NCBI GenBank assembly: GCA_002320605.1
Contig: DCKG01000039.1
Span: 8,195-72,194 of the forward strand
Length of the DNA: 64,000 bases
Direction: 5' to 3'
Source of the DNA: Bacteroidales bacterium UBA1680
GTDB lineage: Bacteria > Bacteroidota > Bacteroidia > Bacteroidales > UBA932
Position numbers and translations under genes: made by a program. Of this stretch, positions 50,645-59,975 are shown in pieces; within the stretch, counting starts at the first letter, position 1; the number at the start of each line of letters is the position of its first letter. The notes below the pieces were generated by a model. The model saw only the letters and a list, made by a program, of their open reading frames with translations. It did not search any database and was not told the origin of the DNA.

Positions 50645-52150
50645 ATGCCAGGCCAGCCTAAAAGGACATATCGCAAGAAGGCTGAAACGGTCAATCTGGA
50701 TACTTTGGGGCTTGAGATGGGAAATAAACCGCCTCAAGCCCTTGAAGTTGAAGAGGCCGTTTTGGGTGCCATGCTAGTGGAGCCTAACCTGAAAGATATT
50801 GCGGCCGAAGAACTGGATGAAACCTGTTTCTACGATCCTAGGCATAAGATGATTTACGAGGCCATGCTGAAACTGGCGAACGAGCATTCGCCTGTGGACA
50901 TCTATACGGTTTCTGAAAAGCTTAAAGCCTTAGACAATCTGGAAGCGGTGGGTGGTGCCGTGGCCATCACGGACTTATCCCTGAAAATAGGGGCGGCTGC
51001 TCATTTCGAATATTACATAAAGATCCTTAAGCAGAAAGCCATTCAAAGGGCACTCATCTCTGCTTCGCATAACATCCTGAAGAAGGCTTTCGATGACTCT
51101 TACAGCGTAGACGACCTTATTCAGGAGTCTCAGGATAGCATCTACGAAGCGATTCAGAGCAATATGAAAAAGGACGTGAGGGACATTGGCTCCGTGATTA
51201 ATGATGCTATGGATGAGGTGCAGAAGCACCAGGAGCAGCCTGGCATCAGTGGCGTGCCTTCAGGCTTTCCGTCTCTGGATGCTTACACTATGGGCTGGCA
51301 GAGTTCTGATCTCATCATTCTGGCTGCCAGACCATCCGTAGGTAAGACGGCGTTCTCGCTGAACCTTGCTAGGAACGCTGCTGTGCAGTATCATATGCCT
51401 GTGGCTTTTTTCTCGCTGGAAATGTCCTCTTTGCAGCTGGCGATGCGTCTCATGGTGTCCGAGTCTGGGCTTGGGGCTAACAAACTGAAGGGAGGGGCTA
51501 AGATTGAGCCGTACGAATGGAAAGAGCTGGAAGTAAAGCTCGGGCCTCTTTCTAGCGCTCCGTTGTACATAGATGACACTCCTGGCATCCTTCTGTCCGA
51601 GTTCGAGACAAAGGCAAAGAGGCTGGTGAAGACGAAGAACGTCAAACTGATATTCGTGGACTATATGCAGCTGATGCAAGGCCCTAAAGAGCTTAGGGGC
51701 ATGCGTGAACAAGAGGTCGCCGCTATTTCCAGAGGCTTGAAAGCCACCGCCAAGGAACTGAATATTCCTATAATAGCTCTCTCCCAGCTTTCGAGGCAGG
51801 CCGTGCAAAGAGCAGGAAGCAACGGGAAGCCTCAGCTGAGCGACCTCAGGGAATCTGGTTCCATCGAACAAGATGCCGACATGGTAATATTCCTGCATCG
51901 TCCGTTTTTCCTTGGCCTTACGAGTGGTCAGGAAACTCCTGAAGATAGAGAGAATACAGAGATCATAATCGCGAAGAACCGTAACGGAGCGGTTGGATCC
52001 GTGCCTATGCTGTTCAAGGGGGATCAGGTTAAATTCATTGAGCCAAGTGACTCTCTCGCGGCCCAGGCAAGCGCTCAGGGCACGGATTCGGCCATGAATT
52101 TCGACTCTATCGGCCAGGGCGGTGAATTTGGAAGCAACACAGATTTTTAG
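50645..52150 (+). CDS. dnaB: Replicative DNA helicase
   Basis: Hexameric helicase of the replication fork. The 501-residue protein has the N-terminal primase-interaction domain (LEVEEAVLGAMLVEP) and a RecA-like motor with Walker A AARPSVGKTAF, the FFSLEMSSLQLAMR motif, Walker B LIFVDYMQLM and the terminal DLRESGSIEQDADMVIFLHRP. No intein. It starts 5 bases after the previous gene. Confidence 0.97.
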   Translation: MPGQPKRTYRKKAETVNLDTLGLEMGNKPPQALEVEEAVLGAMLVEPNLKDIAAEELDETCFYDPRHKMIYEAMLKLANEHSPVDIYTVSEKLKALDNLEAVGGAVAITDLSLKIGAAAHFEYYIKILKQKAIQRALISASHNILKKAFDDSYSVDDLIQESQDSIYEAIQSNMKKDVRDIGSVINDAMDEVQKHQEQPGISGVPSGFPSLDAYTMGWQSSDLIILAARPSVGKTAFSLNLARNAAVQYHMPVAFFSLEMSSLQLAMRLMVSESGLGANKLKGGAKIEPYEWKELEVKLGPLSSAPLYIDDTPGILLSEFETKAKRLVKTKNVKLIFVDYMQLMQGPKELRGMREQEVAAISRGLKATAKELNIPIIALSQLSRQAVQRAGSNGKPQLSDLRESGSIEQDADMVIFLHRPFFLGLTSGQETPEDRENTEIIIAKNRNGAVGSVPMLFKGDQVKFIEPSDSLAAQASAQGTDSAMNFDSIGQGGEFGSNTDF

Positions 52151-52155
52151 CGCCT

Positions 52156-53007
52156 ATGAATAGAATTCGATATGCAACGTTGATTCTTTTCCTGTTGTCC
52201 TGCTTGCCTTCTTTTGCCGGAAATGACAAAAGAACTTGTCTGCCAGTCAAGGATTTGAGCGAGAACCACAGGGCTTTCGGGGACAGTGAAAATCTTTCAT
52301 ACAAGCTACATTATAAATGGGGCATGATAAATGCCGATGTCGCCGATGCTTACATGAAAGTCGATACGACGACGATGAATGGCAAGAAAGTTTTTCACGC
52401 TACGATCTCGGGGCAGACCAGGAAGTTCTATGATAACTTTTTTAAGGTGAGGGAAACTTTGGATTCTTGGTTTACTCGCGATGGTTTTTCTCCCGTGAGA
52501 TTCAAGCGGATTTCCAAGGAGGGAAATTATTGGCTGAATAACAATTCCTCTTTCGTATGGTATAAGGATAAAGGAGTCGTTACTGCGAACATGGAGACTT
52601 CTCGCAAGGGGCAGTTCTCTTTACAGAAAGAGCTTACGAGCTGCACTCTGGACATTCCGACAATGTTCTACCTGCTTAGGAATATGGATTTGACGGGAGT
52701 CGAGGTTGGCAAGCGGTATCCTCTTTCCTTCATCATGGATGATGACGTGTACGCGCTCCATTGTGTGTATTTTGGGAAAGAGACCAAGAACGTTTCCGGC
52801 CTAGGCAGAGTGAGATGCCTGAAATTCGGGTTCGAAGTGGTCGCCGGCGATGTGTTCTCTGGCGATTCGGACCTGCGCTGCTGGATTTCTGACGATGATA
52901 ATCGCATTCCCGTGTATTTCAGCGCACCGCTTAAGATAGGGCAGTTCAAAGGAAGACTGGAATCTTATGAGGGCCTTAAACATCCCTTCAGTTCTCTGGT
53001 TAAATGA
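52156..53007 (+). CDS. DUF3108 domain secreted protein
   Basis: A 283-residue exported protein with a signal peptide ending SCLPSFA. The SYKLHYKWGMINADVADAYMKV start and the beta-rich remainder fit DUF3108, a periplasmic domain of unknown function. It starts 5 bases after dnaB and its stop overlaps the RseC-like start. Confidence 0.8.
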   Translation: MNRIRYATLILFLLSCLPSFAGNDKRTCLPVKDLSENHRAFGDSENLSYKLHYKWGMINADVADAYMKVDTTTMNGKKVFHATISGQTRKFYDNFFKVRETLDSWFTRDGFSPVRFKRISKEGNYWLNNNSSFVWYKDKGVVTANMETSRKGQFSLQKELTSCTLDIPTMFYLLRNMDLTGVEVGKRYPLSFIMDDDVYALHCVYFGKETKNVSGLGRVRCLKFGFEVVAGDVFSGDSDLRCWISDDDNRIPVYFSAPLKIGQFKGRLESYEGLKHPFSSLVK

Positions 53008-53429
53008 TGTCGAAGAAAGAAATATCTCATACTGGCAGAATATCATCAATAGAACCTGACAAGATATCAGTCGAAATCGTGTCCGAATCTGCTTGTTCGG
53101 CTTGTCAAGTCGCTGGTCTTTGCAGCGCCGCCGAGTCGAAGAAGAAAATCATCGATGTGCCAAACGACGGAGTTGCTCCTCATTATGTCGGAGAAGAAGT
53201 CGAGGTCTGCCTGGGGCAGTCTTTGGGGTTGAAAGCTGTGTTGATATCGTATGTCATTCCGGCTGTGATTTTACTTATTTTAATAGTAACTTTGTCCGCG
53301 CTTGGAAAATCCGAGCTTCTGACCGGCCTAGTGTCTGTCGGAGGCGTTGCGATATATTATTTCATGGTCTATCTCTTCAGAGAGAGGCTTGAGGGAAAAT
53401 ACGAATTTTATATCAGGAACGTTAATTGA
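53004..53429 (+). CDS. RseC/MucC-like membrane protein
   Basis: A 141-residue protein with the family Cys cluster CSACQVAGLCSAAE and two membrane helices (near 80-130). RseC proteins are linked to SoxR reduction or sigma-E control, and commonly precede rnf genes in Bacteroidetes. It runs into rnfB, so a role in supporting Rnf assembly or electron flow is likely. Confidence 0.88.
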   Translation: MMSKKEISHTGRISSIEPDKISVEIVSESACSACQVAGLCSAAESKKKIIDVPNDGVAPHYVGEEVEVCLGQSLGLKAVLISYVIPAVILLILIVTLSALGKSELLTGLVSVGGVAIYYFMVYLFRERLEGKYEFYIRNVN

Positions 53430-53437
53430 TTGATTAT

Positions 53438-54379
53438 ATGACTTCTACTATCATCTGGACAATCGTAATCATAACAGCCTTGGGTCTGTTGCTTGCGCTT
53501 GCCCTCTACCTTGTCGCTCAACGCTTCAAGGTGGTTGAGGATCCTCGAATAGAGGAGGTCGAGAAGGTGATGCCAGGGGCCAACTGTGGAGGCTGCGGCT
53601 TTGCTGGCTGCCATGCTTTCGCCGAGGCTGCCGTGAAGGCTCCGAATCTCGACAATAATTTTTGCCCGGTGGGCGGCAACGAGGTTATGAAAAAGGTGGC
53701 TGCAATCCTTGGCTATGAGGTCAAGGAGAAAGCTCCTATGGTTGCCGTGGTTCGTTGCAATGGTACCTGCGAGAACAGACCTAGGATTTATGAATATGAC
53801 GGAACGAAGAGCTGCAAGACCAAGGTTGGTGTCGCTCCGGACACTCTTTGCCGTTTCGGCTGCCTGGGCTGCGGGGATTGCGAGGCTGCCTGCCAGTTCG
53901 GGGCTATCAAGGTGGATCCGGTTCTGGGCATTGCCACTGTGGATGAGACAAAGTGCACGGCTTGCGGAGCCTGCGTGAAGGCTTGTCCTAGGGGATTGAT
54001 CGAGCTGCGCTATAAGGGGCCTAGGGGCATGAGAATGTTCGTGGCTTGCAGGAACCTTACTAAAGGGGCTGAGGCGAAGGAGGCTTGCGATGCTTCCTGC
54101 ATTGGTTGCGGAATATGCTACAAGACCTGCCAGCATGGCGCTATCCAGTTCCTGAACAATGTGGCTTACATAGACTATACGAAGTGCAAGCTGTGCCGCG
54201 AGTGCGAGGCCATGTGCCCTAGGGGGGCGATTCATGGGGTGAACTTCCCTAAGCCTCTGGATAAGGCCGCCGTTAAGGCTCGCGTCCTGGAGCGTCAGAA
54301 GAAAGCCCGCGAGGCCGAGGCCGCGGCGAAAGCTGCAGAGGCTTCTGCGGAAAAACCAGTAGAGAAAAAGGAGGACTAG
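53438..54379 (+). CDS. rnfB: Rnf electron transport complex subunit B
   Basis: Iron-sulfur subunit that receives electrons from ferredoxin. The 313-residue protein has an N-terminal helix, the RnfB-specific CGGCGFAGC...C cluster and four ferredoxin-type clusters (CLGCGDCEAAC, CTACGACVKAC, CIGCGICYKTC, CKLCRECEAMC), more than in proteobacterial RnfB, then an Ala/Glu/Lys-rich tail. I choose ATG 53438; an in-frame TTG exists at 53426. First of the B-C-D-G-E-A set. Confidence 0.94.
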   Translation: MTSTIIWTIVIITALGLLLALALYLVAQRFKVVEDPRIEEVEKVMPGANCGGCGFAGCHAFAEAAVKAPNLDNNFCPVGGNEVMKKVAAILGYEVKEKAPMVAVVRCNGTCENRPRIYEYDGTKSCKTKVGVAPDTLCRFGCLGCGDCEAACQFGAIKVDPVLGIATVDETKCTACGACVKACPRGLIELRYKGPRGMRMFVACRNLTKGAEAKEACDASCIGCGICYKTCQHGAIQFLNNVAYIDYTKCKLCRECEAMCPRGAIHGVNFPKPLDKAAVKARVLERQKKAREAEAAAKAAEASAEKPVEKKED

Positions 54380-54382
54380 AAT

Positions 54383-55801
54383 ATGGCAAGAAGAACTTTT
54401 TCAATGGGTGGCATTCACCCTGGCGACTCGAAGATCTCCCGTGAGTGCAAGATCGAGAAACTTGCAGTCCCTCCTGTGGTTTACATTTCGCTGTCTCAGC
54501 ATATCGGTGCTCCAGCCAAGCCAGTTGTCGTAGTAGGTGACAAGGTGAAGGTCGGACAGGTGATCGGAGAGCCGGGCGGATTCATGTCGGCCTACATTCA
54601 TTCTTCCGTTTCTGGAACAGTGAAGTCCATAAAAGACACGCTCGATCAGGCTGGAAAGGCACAACCTACCGTGGAAATTGCCGTTGAGGGCGATGAATGG
54701 CTGGAGTCTATTGACAGATCCGATGCATTGGTGGCTGACATTCCTGCCGACGGCAAGGCTATTTTGGAGAAAATCAAGCAGGGCGGCATCGTGGGCCTTG
54801 GTGGAGCTACCTTCCCGACCCACGTGAAGCTTTCTCCTCCTCCGGGGAAGACGTGCGAGATGCTTATCATCAACGGCTGCGAGTGTGAACCTTACATCAC
54901 TGCCGATGACAGGACCCTTCGCGAGAGAGGTGCTGAGGTGGTCGTTGGCGCTGCCCTCATAAAGCATGTGCTGGGTGTTGCCAAAGCCACCATCGCAATC
55001 GAGGACAACAAGCCGGAGGCAATACAAAATATTCAGAAAGTCCTTTCGGAATTGAGAGGGAAAGATCCTGAATATGCTGGAATAGAGGTGCTTCCGCTGA
55101 TGAAGAAATATCCGGAAGGTGGAGAGAAACAGCTCATCGATGCCGTAATGCACCGTCAGGTGAAGTCCGGCGGGCTGCCGATTGACGTGGGTGCCGTTGT
55201 TCAGAACGTGGCCACGGCCTTGGCTGTCTATGAGACCGTTCAGAAAAACAAGCCTCTGTTCGAGAATTCCATCACTGTTTCGGGCGAGTGCTTCCCTCAT
55301 CAGGCGAATGTCCTCGTCAGGGTTGGCACGCCACTTCGATTCATAATCGATCAGCTAGGAGGCGTTCCTGAAAATGCCGCTAAAATAATCAGTGGCGGTC
55401 CTATGATGGGAAAAGCTATATCTAACCTGGACGGACCAACCCTCAAGGGAACTGGCTCTATCCTGTTCCTTACGAGAGAACAGACGAAGAGGGAGCCGGA
55501 AGGCCATTGCATCCGCTGCGGGAAATGCGCAGATGCTTGCCCTATGGGTCTGGAGCCATTCCTGCTGTATCGTCTTTACAAGGCTGGTGACGCTGCCGCT
55601 CTCGAGCGCAATGCCGCTCAAGACTGCATTCAGTGCGGCTGCTGCTTATACACCTGCCCTGCTAACCTGCCTCTTCTCGACATCATAAGCCTCGCAAGGG
55701 GGCAGGTCATGGGAATCTTGAAAGCTCGCGCTGTTGCCGCCAAGGCTGCAGCCGAGGCGGCCAAAGCAAAGGCTGAGGCTGAAAAAGCAAAAACTGAATA
55801 G
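54383..55801 (+). CDS. rnfC: Rnf electron transport complex subunit C
   Basis: The NADH-interacting subunit. The 472-residue protein has the N-terminal GGIHPGDSKISRECKIE, an NADH/FMN-binding segment (GLGGATFPTHVKL, INGCECEPYITADDR) and two C-terminal 4Fe-4S clusters (CIRCGKCADACPMGLEP, CIQCGCCLYTCPANLPL), then an Ala/Lys-rich tail. Three bases separate it from rnfB. Confidence 0.95.
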   Translation: MARRTFSMGGIHPGDSKISRECKIEKLAVPPVVYISLSQHIGAPAKPVVVVGDKVKVGQVIGEPGGFMSAYIHSSVSGTVKSIKDTLDQAGKAQPTVEIAVEGDEWLESIDRSDALVADIPADGKAILEKIKQGGIVGLGGATFPTHVKLSPPPGKTCEMLIINGCECEPYITADDRTLRERGAEVVVGAALIKHVLGVAKATIAIEDNKPEAIQNIQKVLSELRGKDPEYAGIEVLPLMKKYPEGGEKQLIDAVMHRQVKSGGLPIDVGAVVQNVATALAVYETVQKNKPLFENSITVSGECFPHQANVLVRVGTPLRFIIDQLGGVPENAAKIISGGPMMGKAISNLDGPTLKGTGSILFLTREQTKREPEGHCIRCGKCADACPMGLEPFLLYRLYKAGDAAALERNAAQDCIQCGCCLYTCPANLPLLDIISLARGQVMGILKARAVAAKAAAEAAKAKAEAEKAKTE

Positions 55802-55803
55802 CC

Positions 55804-56787
55804 ATGGGAAAATTAATTGTTTCACCTTCACCTCACATACATTCTAAGGTTCGCACAAAGAACCTGATGCTGGACGTAGTAATAGCACTATTGCCCACAG
55901 TAATAGTTTCCGTGGTCTTCTACGGCCTTGGGGAGCTGCTTGTTCTCGCCGTGAGCATCCTATCCTGTATATTAATTGAATATCTCATCACTAGATTTCT
56001 ACTGAAGAAGCCTTCCACCATCGGGGATTTCTCTGCTGCGGTAACAGGTATATTGCTGGCGCTCAACCTGCCTTCCACGACTCCGTGGTGGGTTGTTTTC
56101 ATCGGCGCCGTGGTTGCAATAGGTGTTGCGAAGATGTCCTTTGGAGGGCTCGGACAGAATGTCTTCAATCCAGCGCTCGTGGGCCGCGTGTTCCTGCTGA
56201 TTTCTTTCCCTAAGTACATGACACGCTGGGAAGTCCCTCAGGGGCTTTTCGGAGCGGATGCGGTTTCTGGAGCGACGCCTCTGGGAGCCATCAAGGAAGG
56301 GCTGATGCAGGGTGGCTCGGTCTCTGAGATCATGGCGCAGCATGGATATTCATATTCGCAGATGCTGTTTGCCAACATCGGTGGTTCCGCTGGGGAGGCT
56401 TGTGCCATAGCCATATTGGCTGGCTTCATCTATCTCGTCGTCCGCAAGGTAATCAAGCCTTGGATCACGCTGTCCATTCTGGGTACCGTGGCTGGCTTCT
56501 CTCTGATTTTCTGGCTTGCCAATCCGGCTCAGTTCACGGATCCTATCTTCAACCTTCTCACCGGAGGTCTTTTACTCGGCTCCTGCTTTATGGCGACCGA
56601 CTACGTGACCTCTCCTATGAGCACGAAGGGTGGAGTGATCTATGGCATAGGAATAGGCTTCCTTACATTGATGATAAGATATTTCGGCTCTTACCCAGAG
56701 GGCATGAGCTTCGCTATATTGATAATGAACTGTACGGTTCCTCTTCTAAACAACTGGTTCCATCAGAAAAAATATGGGAGAGCATAA
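55804..56787 (+). CDS. rnfD: Rnf electron transport complex subunit D
   Basis: A 327-residue membrane subunit with about nine helices and a covalent flavin site: the Thr in DAVSGATPLG. Related to NqrB. It carries electrons across the membrane and is thought to form part of the ion channel. It starts 2 bases after rnfC. Confidence 0.94.
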   Translation: MGKLIVSPSPHIHSKVRTKNLMLDVVIALLPTVIVSVVFYGLGELLVLAVSILSCILIEYLITRFLLKKPSTIGDFSAAVTGILLALNLPSTTPWWVVFIGAVVAIGVAKMSFGGLGQNVFNPALVGRVFLLISFPKYMTRWEVPQGLFGADAVSGATPLGAIKEGLMQGGSVSEIMAQHGYSYSQMLFANIGGSAGEACAIAILAGFIYLVVRKVIKPWITLSILGTVAGFSLIFWLANPAQFTDPIFNLLTGGLLLGSCFMATDYVTSPMSTKGGVIYGIGIGFLTLMIRYFGSYPEGMSFAILIMNCTVPLLNNWFHQKKYGRA

Positions 56788-56790
56788 GTC

Positions 56791-57354
56791 ATGGCTGCGA
56801 AATCTAATTTAACGAATATGCTGCTGGTCCTAACGGGGACCTGCCTGATTTGCTCCGCACTGCTCGCTGGCATCTATTCAGTCACTGCTGAGCCAATAGC
56901 GCAGACTAATAAGAACATACTGATGGAGTCCATCAGCGCAGTGGTGCCTGATGGGGTTCAAATCTCAGATGCCAAGCCACTTAGCGTAGGGGGCAAGGAT
57001 TCTGAATATTACGAATGCTCAAAGGATGGCTCAGTGGTCGCATACGCCATCAAGTCCGAGTCGGCTGGTTTTGGCGGAGCTCTCACGCTCATGGTCGGAA
57101 TCACTACTGACGGAATCGTCTACAATGCATCCGTGCTGTCTCACAGCGAGACCCCAGGCCTTGGGGCGAACTGCACGACCGACGAGCATTTCAAGGCTCA
57201 ATGGAAAGGGTTCGATCCTTCGTCCAAGATTCTTGCCGTCAAGAAAGATGGTGGGGATGTCGATGCCATTACTGCTTCCACGATTACTTCCAGGGCTTAC
57301 ACGCTGGCTGTGAAGAATGCGGTTGAGGCTTATAAGAATATTAAAGGAGAATAG
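56791..57354 (+). CDS. rnfG: Rnf electron transport complex subunit G
   Basis: A 187-residue protein with one N-terminal helix and a periplasmic FMN-binding domain (SHSETPGLGANC, ITASTITSRAY). The covalent flavin Thr is expected in STITS, where the family more often has SGATxT. Passes electrons to RnfD. Confidence 0.92.
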   Translation: MAAKSNLTNMLLVLTGTCLICSALLAGIYSVTAEPIAQTNKNILMESISAVVPDGVQISDAKPLSVGGKDSEYYECSKDGSVVAYAIKSESAGFGGALTLMVGITTDGIVYNASVLSHSETPGLGANCTTDEHFKAQWKGFDPSSKILAVKKDGGDVDAITASTITSRAYTLAVKNAVEAYKNIKGE

Positions 57355-57357
57355 GCC

Positions 57358-57942
57358 ATGACAAAATTACAGACTTTCACAAAAGGATTCTTCAAGGAAA
57401 ATCCTACATTCGTGCTCATTCTCGGAATGTGCCCTACGCTGGCCACTACCACGTCAGCCATCAACGGCCTCAGCATGGGTCTGGCTACGCTGTTCGTGCT
57501 GGTTCTCTCCAACATAGTCATATCTGCGATTGCCCCTATGGTTCCTGACAAGGTGCACATTCCTGTGTATATAGTCGTGATTGCGACGTTCGTGACGATT
57601 CTCCAGTTCGTCATGCAGGCTTACACGCCACAGATGTACAAGACTCTCGGAATATTCATTCCGCTCATCGTCGTGAACTGCATCGTTCTCGGCAGGGCAG
57701 AGGCTTTCGCAAATAAGCATGGCATTCTGGATTCGGCTCTGGACGGGCTTGGAATTGGCTTGGGCTTCACGATATCCCTTACGGTGATAGGCATTGTCCG
57801 CGAGATCATTGGCATGGGTTCCATATTCGGTTACAAGTTCATCTCTGGCGATGGAATCCTAGTGTTCGTGATGGCTCCTGGAGCTTTCCTGGTGCTAGGC
57901 TATCTGATGGTATTGTTCAACAAAATCGCTAAAAAGAATTAA
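57358..57942 (+). CDS. rnfE: Rnf electron transport complex subunit E
   Basis: A 194-residue integral membrane protein with six helices (FVLILGMCPTLATTTSAINGL start, IPLIVVNCIVLGRAEAFA in the middle). With RnfA it forms the paired inverted core that holds a membrane 2Fe-2S or iron centre between conserved Cys residues. Confidence 0.94.
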   Translation: MTKLQTFTKGFFKENPTFVLILGMCPTLATTTSAINGLSMGLATLFVLVLSNIVISAIAPMVPDKVHIPVYIVVIATFVTILQFVMQAYTPQMYKTLGIFIPLIVVNCIVLGRAEAFANKHGILDSALDGLGIGLGFTISLTVIGIVREIIGMGSIFGYKFISGDGILVFVMAPGAFLVLGYLMVLFNKIAKKN

Positions 57943-57945
57943 GCC

Positions 57946-58548
57946 ATGGAATATTTTCTCATAATAATCTCGGCGATATTCGTCAATAACATAATGCTGG
58001 CCCAGTTCTTGGGCACGTGTCCTTTCCTTGGCGTTTCCAACAAATCGTCAACCGCTACTGGCATGTCCGGAGCAGTGGTTTTCGTGATCACTCTGGCCAC
58101 GCTGGTGACGTACCTGATAAACAAATATCTCTTCCTGCCTTTCCATCTGGAGTTCTTACAGACCATCGCGTTCATTCTGGTGATTGCCGCTTTGGTGCAG
58201 ATGGTGGAGATCGTGTTGAAGAAGATCAGCCCTTCGCTCTATCAGGCTTTAGGAATATATTTACCGCTCATCACCACCAACTGCGCTGTGCTGGGCGTTG
58301 CCATCAACGTGGTGACTAAGGAATTCACTTTCGGTGGCGGCCCTGCTCACATGCTGAACCTCGGTGAGGCAGTCGTCTATGCTTTCGCTACGGCTTTGGG
58401 TTACGGCTTGGCGATGATTCTGTTCGCCGGACTTCGCGAGCACTTGGAACTGAACGATGTTCCTAAGGCATTCAAAGGCCTTCCTATCGCCCTAATCACC
58501 GTCGGCATCATGGCCATGGCCTTCATGGGCTTCTCCGGGCTGGTATAG
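57946..58548 (+). CDS. rnfA: Rnf electron transport complex subunit A
   Basis: A 200-residue integral membrane protein homologous to RnfE (NNIMLAQFLGTCPFLGVSNK, YLPLITTNCAVLGVAI). Completes the complex that couples ferredoxin:NAD redox to Na+ or H+ pumping in anaerobes. A strong terminator follows. Confidence 0.95.
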   Translation: MEYFLIIISAIFVNNIMLAQFLGTCPFLGVSNKSSTATGMSGAVVFVITLATLVTYLINKYLFLPFHLEFLQTIAFILVIAALVQMVEIVLKKISPSLYQALGIYLPLITTNCAVLGVAINVVTKEFTFGGGPAHMLNLGEAVVYAFATALGYGLAMILFAGLREHLELNDVPKAFKGLPIALITVGIMAMAFMGFSGLV

Positions 58549-58570
58549 GAAATTTTCATTACTTTGTCGG

Positions 58571-58610
58571 GCGCCCTAATGCAGTTATTCTGCCGAGGGC
58601 GTCTTTTTTT
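58571..58610 (+). terminator. Terminator of the rnf operon
   Basis: A two-part stem (CGCCCT with AGGGCG outside, GCAG with CTGC inside) followed by seven T. Confidence 0.85.
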
Positions 58611-58661
58611 GCATGTTACATTCCCACCCTCTTTTCGTATTATAGGTGAAGACGGAAAAAG

Positions 58662-59126
58662 ATGATTGATGATTTTCTGACAAAAGCATTCATGCGGCTG
58701 AGGCGCAGAAGGAGTATGTCTTCTGAAGATGCGCTTCAGGATGCTTTCTGCCGGCTCTGGGGGAGGGATTTCGCCAACGAGTCTCAGGCTGAGGGCATGC
58801 TGGCGAAGACTGCCAGAAACATCACTATCGATGAGTACCGCAAAGTCAGCAGGACGAGGATGGAGAGCCTTGATGGGAGGCAGGTGGCTGTGGACGATGG
58901 CGACCCTCTGGAGAAGGAGGTCCTTTTCAGGGAAGTGGAAGCCTCGATTGGCGAGATGCTGTCGCCTCTCCAGAGAGAGATCATGAGGATGCATGAATAT
59001 GAGGGGGAGACTTTCGAGAGCATAGCCTCGAGGCTTGGGATGCAGTCTGCGGCTGTCAGGATGCAGATTTCGAGAGCTAGGAAATTAATCAGGGAAAAAT
59101 ATGAAAATGAATATGAAGGATTATAA
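58662..59126 (+). CDS. ECF-family RNA polymerase sigma factor
   Basis: A 154-residue short sigma factor. Region 2 (SEDALQDAFCRLWGRDF, ARNITIDEYRK) and region 4 (LSPLQREIMRMHEYEGETFESIASRLGMQSAAVRMQISRAR) are clear; there is no region 1 or 3. It overlaps the anti-sigma gene by 26 bases. No SusC-type receptor with a signalling domain is adjacent, so the signal is unknown. Confidence 0.9.
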   Translation: MIDDFLTKAFMRLRRRRSMSSEDALQDAFCRLWGRDFANESQAEGMLAKTARNITIDEYRKVSRTRMESLDGRQVAVDDGDPLEKEVLFREVEASIGEMLSPLQREIMRMHEYEGETFESIASRLGMQSAAVRMQISRARKLIREKYENEYEGL

Positions 59127-59529
59127 AGAATATGCAGACCGTTATTTCGAGGGGACGCTTTCCGATTCGGAAGAACAGGAACTCAAGGATTTCCTAGCTT
59201 CTCCGAAAGGCGCTGCCAAGGAATATGACGAATTGCGCGCCGTCATGAGCTTCTTCGCTGTGGGCCGAGGTTTGGCCGACAAGAAGAAAAGGGCATATTC
59301 GATATATTCAAGAATAGCAGTGGCTGCCGCATGTCTGGTGACCCTTTTCGGCATCGGGCTTGGCATCTACAATCGCGAAAATATCTGTGTCACCTTCTAC
59401 AAAGGTGCGAAGATCACTGACAAAGAGGTGGTGATGAATGACGTCGAGTCTACGCTTGCTGAGTTAATGTCTTCTGATGCAGGCGTTTACGATCAATTGT
59501 CTGATTTTTTTAATACGGAAGAAGAATGA
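59101..59529 (+). CDS. Putative membrane anti-sigma factor
   Basis: A 142-residue protein with a short cytoplasmic N-terminal region (YADRYFEGTLSDSEEQELKDFLA), a single membrane helix near 72-90 (IAVAAACLVTLFGIGLGIY) and a small periplasmic tail. The size and the overlap with an ECF sigma gene make it the likely anti-sigma factor. Start ATG 59101 has a weak AGGGA upstream; ATGs at 59107 and 59113 are alternatives. Confidence 0.7.
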   Translation: MKMNMKDYKEYADRYFEGTLSDSEEQELKDFLASPKGAAKEYDELRAVMSFFAVGRGLADKKKRAYSIYSRIAVAAACLVTLFGIGLGIYNRENICVTFYKGAKITDKEVVMNDVESTLAELMSSDAGVYDQLSDFFNTEEE

Positions 59530-59975
59530 GAAAGATTTTTATTTGCATAGCACTTTCATTCCTAGGCCTTGCTTCAGCCCTCGCCCAGGAAAGTTTCAAG
59601 ACCGATAGCGTCTTCAATTGGCATCCTCGCTCGCAGGTAACCATGTCTGTCGTAAAAGGCAAAGAACTGAAGGCTTACAATCTGGAATATTTCAAAAGCA
59701 TCCGCTTCAAAGCTACGGATGAGGAAACAGCTCATGTGCTGCGCTGGCTGGAGGATGATTCCGCTACGGCCATCGATGACGAGAAAGTATCTACCGGCGG
59801 GCATCTGGTTTACCGCCTGATGAGGTTTTCAGGCCAGAAGCCGTCTCTCTACCAGTACATCGGTTTCCAGCAGAAACGCATCGATGGCGAGGCCTACCTC
59901 ACGGTAGTGTACATGAGGGGCGAAGCAACGCCTGGCGATTTAAATAAAATTTTCAAACACAGGAAAGTAAAATGA
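59526..59975 (+). CDS. Secreted protein of unknown function in the sigma operon
   Basis: A 149-residue protein with a signal peptide (MRKIFICIALSFLGLASALA). The mature part is compact and beta-rich (RSQVTMSVVKGKELKAYNLEYFKSI, ...GEAYLTVVYMRGEATPGDL). It may belong to DUF6108, which I recall only loosely. It starts inside the anti-sigma stop and overlaps the next gene, so it is part of the same unit. Confidence 0.65.
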   Translation: MRKIFICIALSFLGLASALAQESFKTDSVFNWHPRSQVTMSVVKGKELKAYNLEYFKSIRFKATDEETAHVLRWLEDDSATAIDDEKVSTGGHLVYRLMRFSGQKPSLYQYIGFQQKRIDGEAYLTVVYMRGEATPGDLNKIFKHRKVK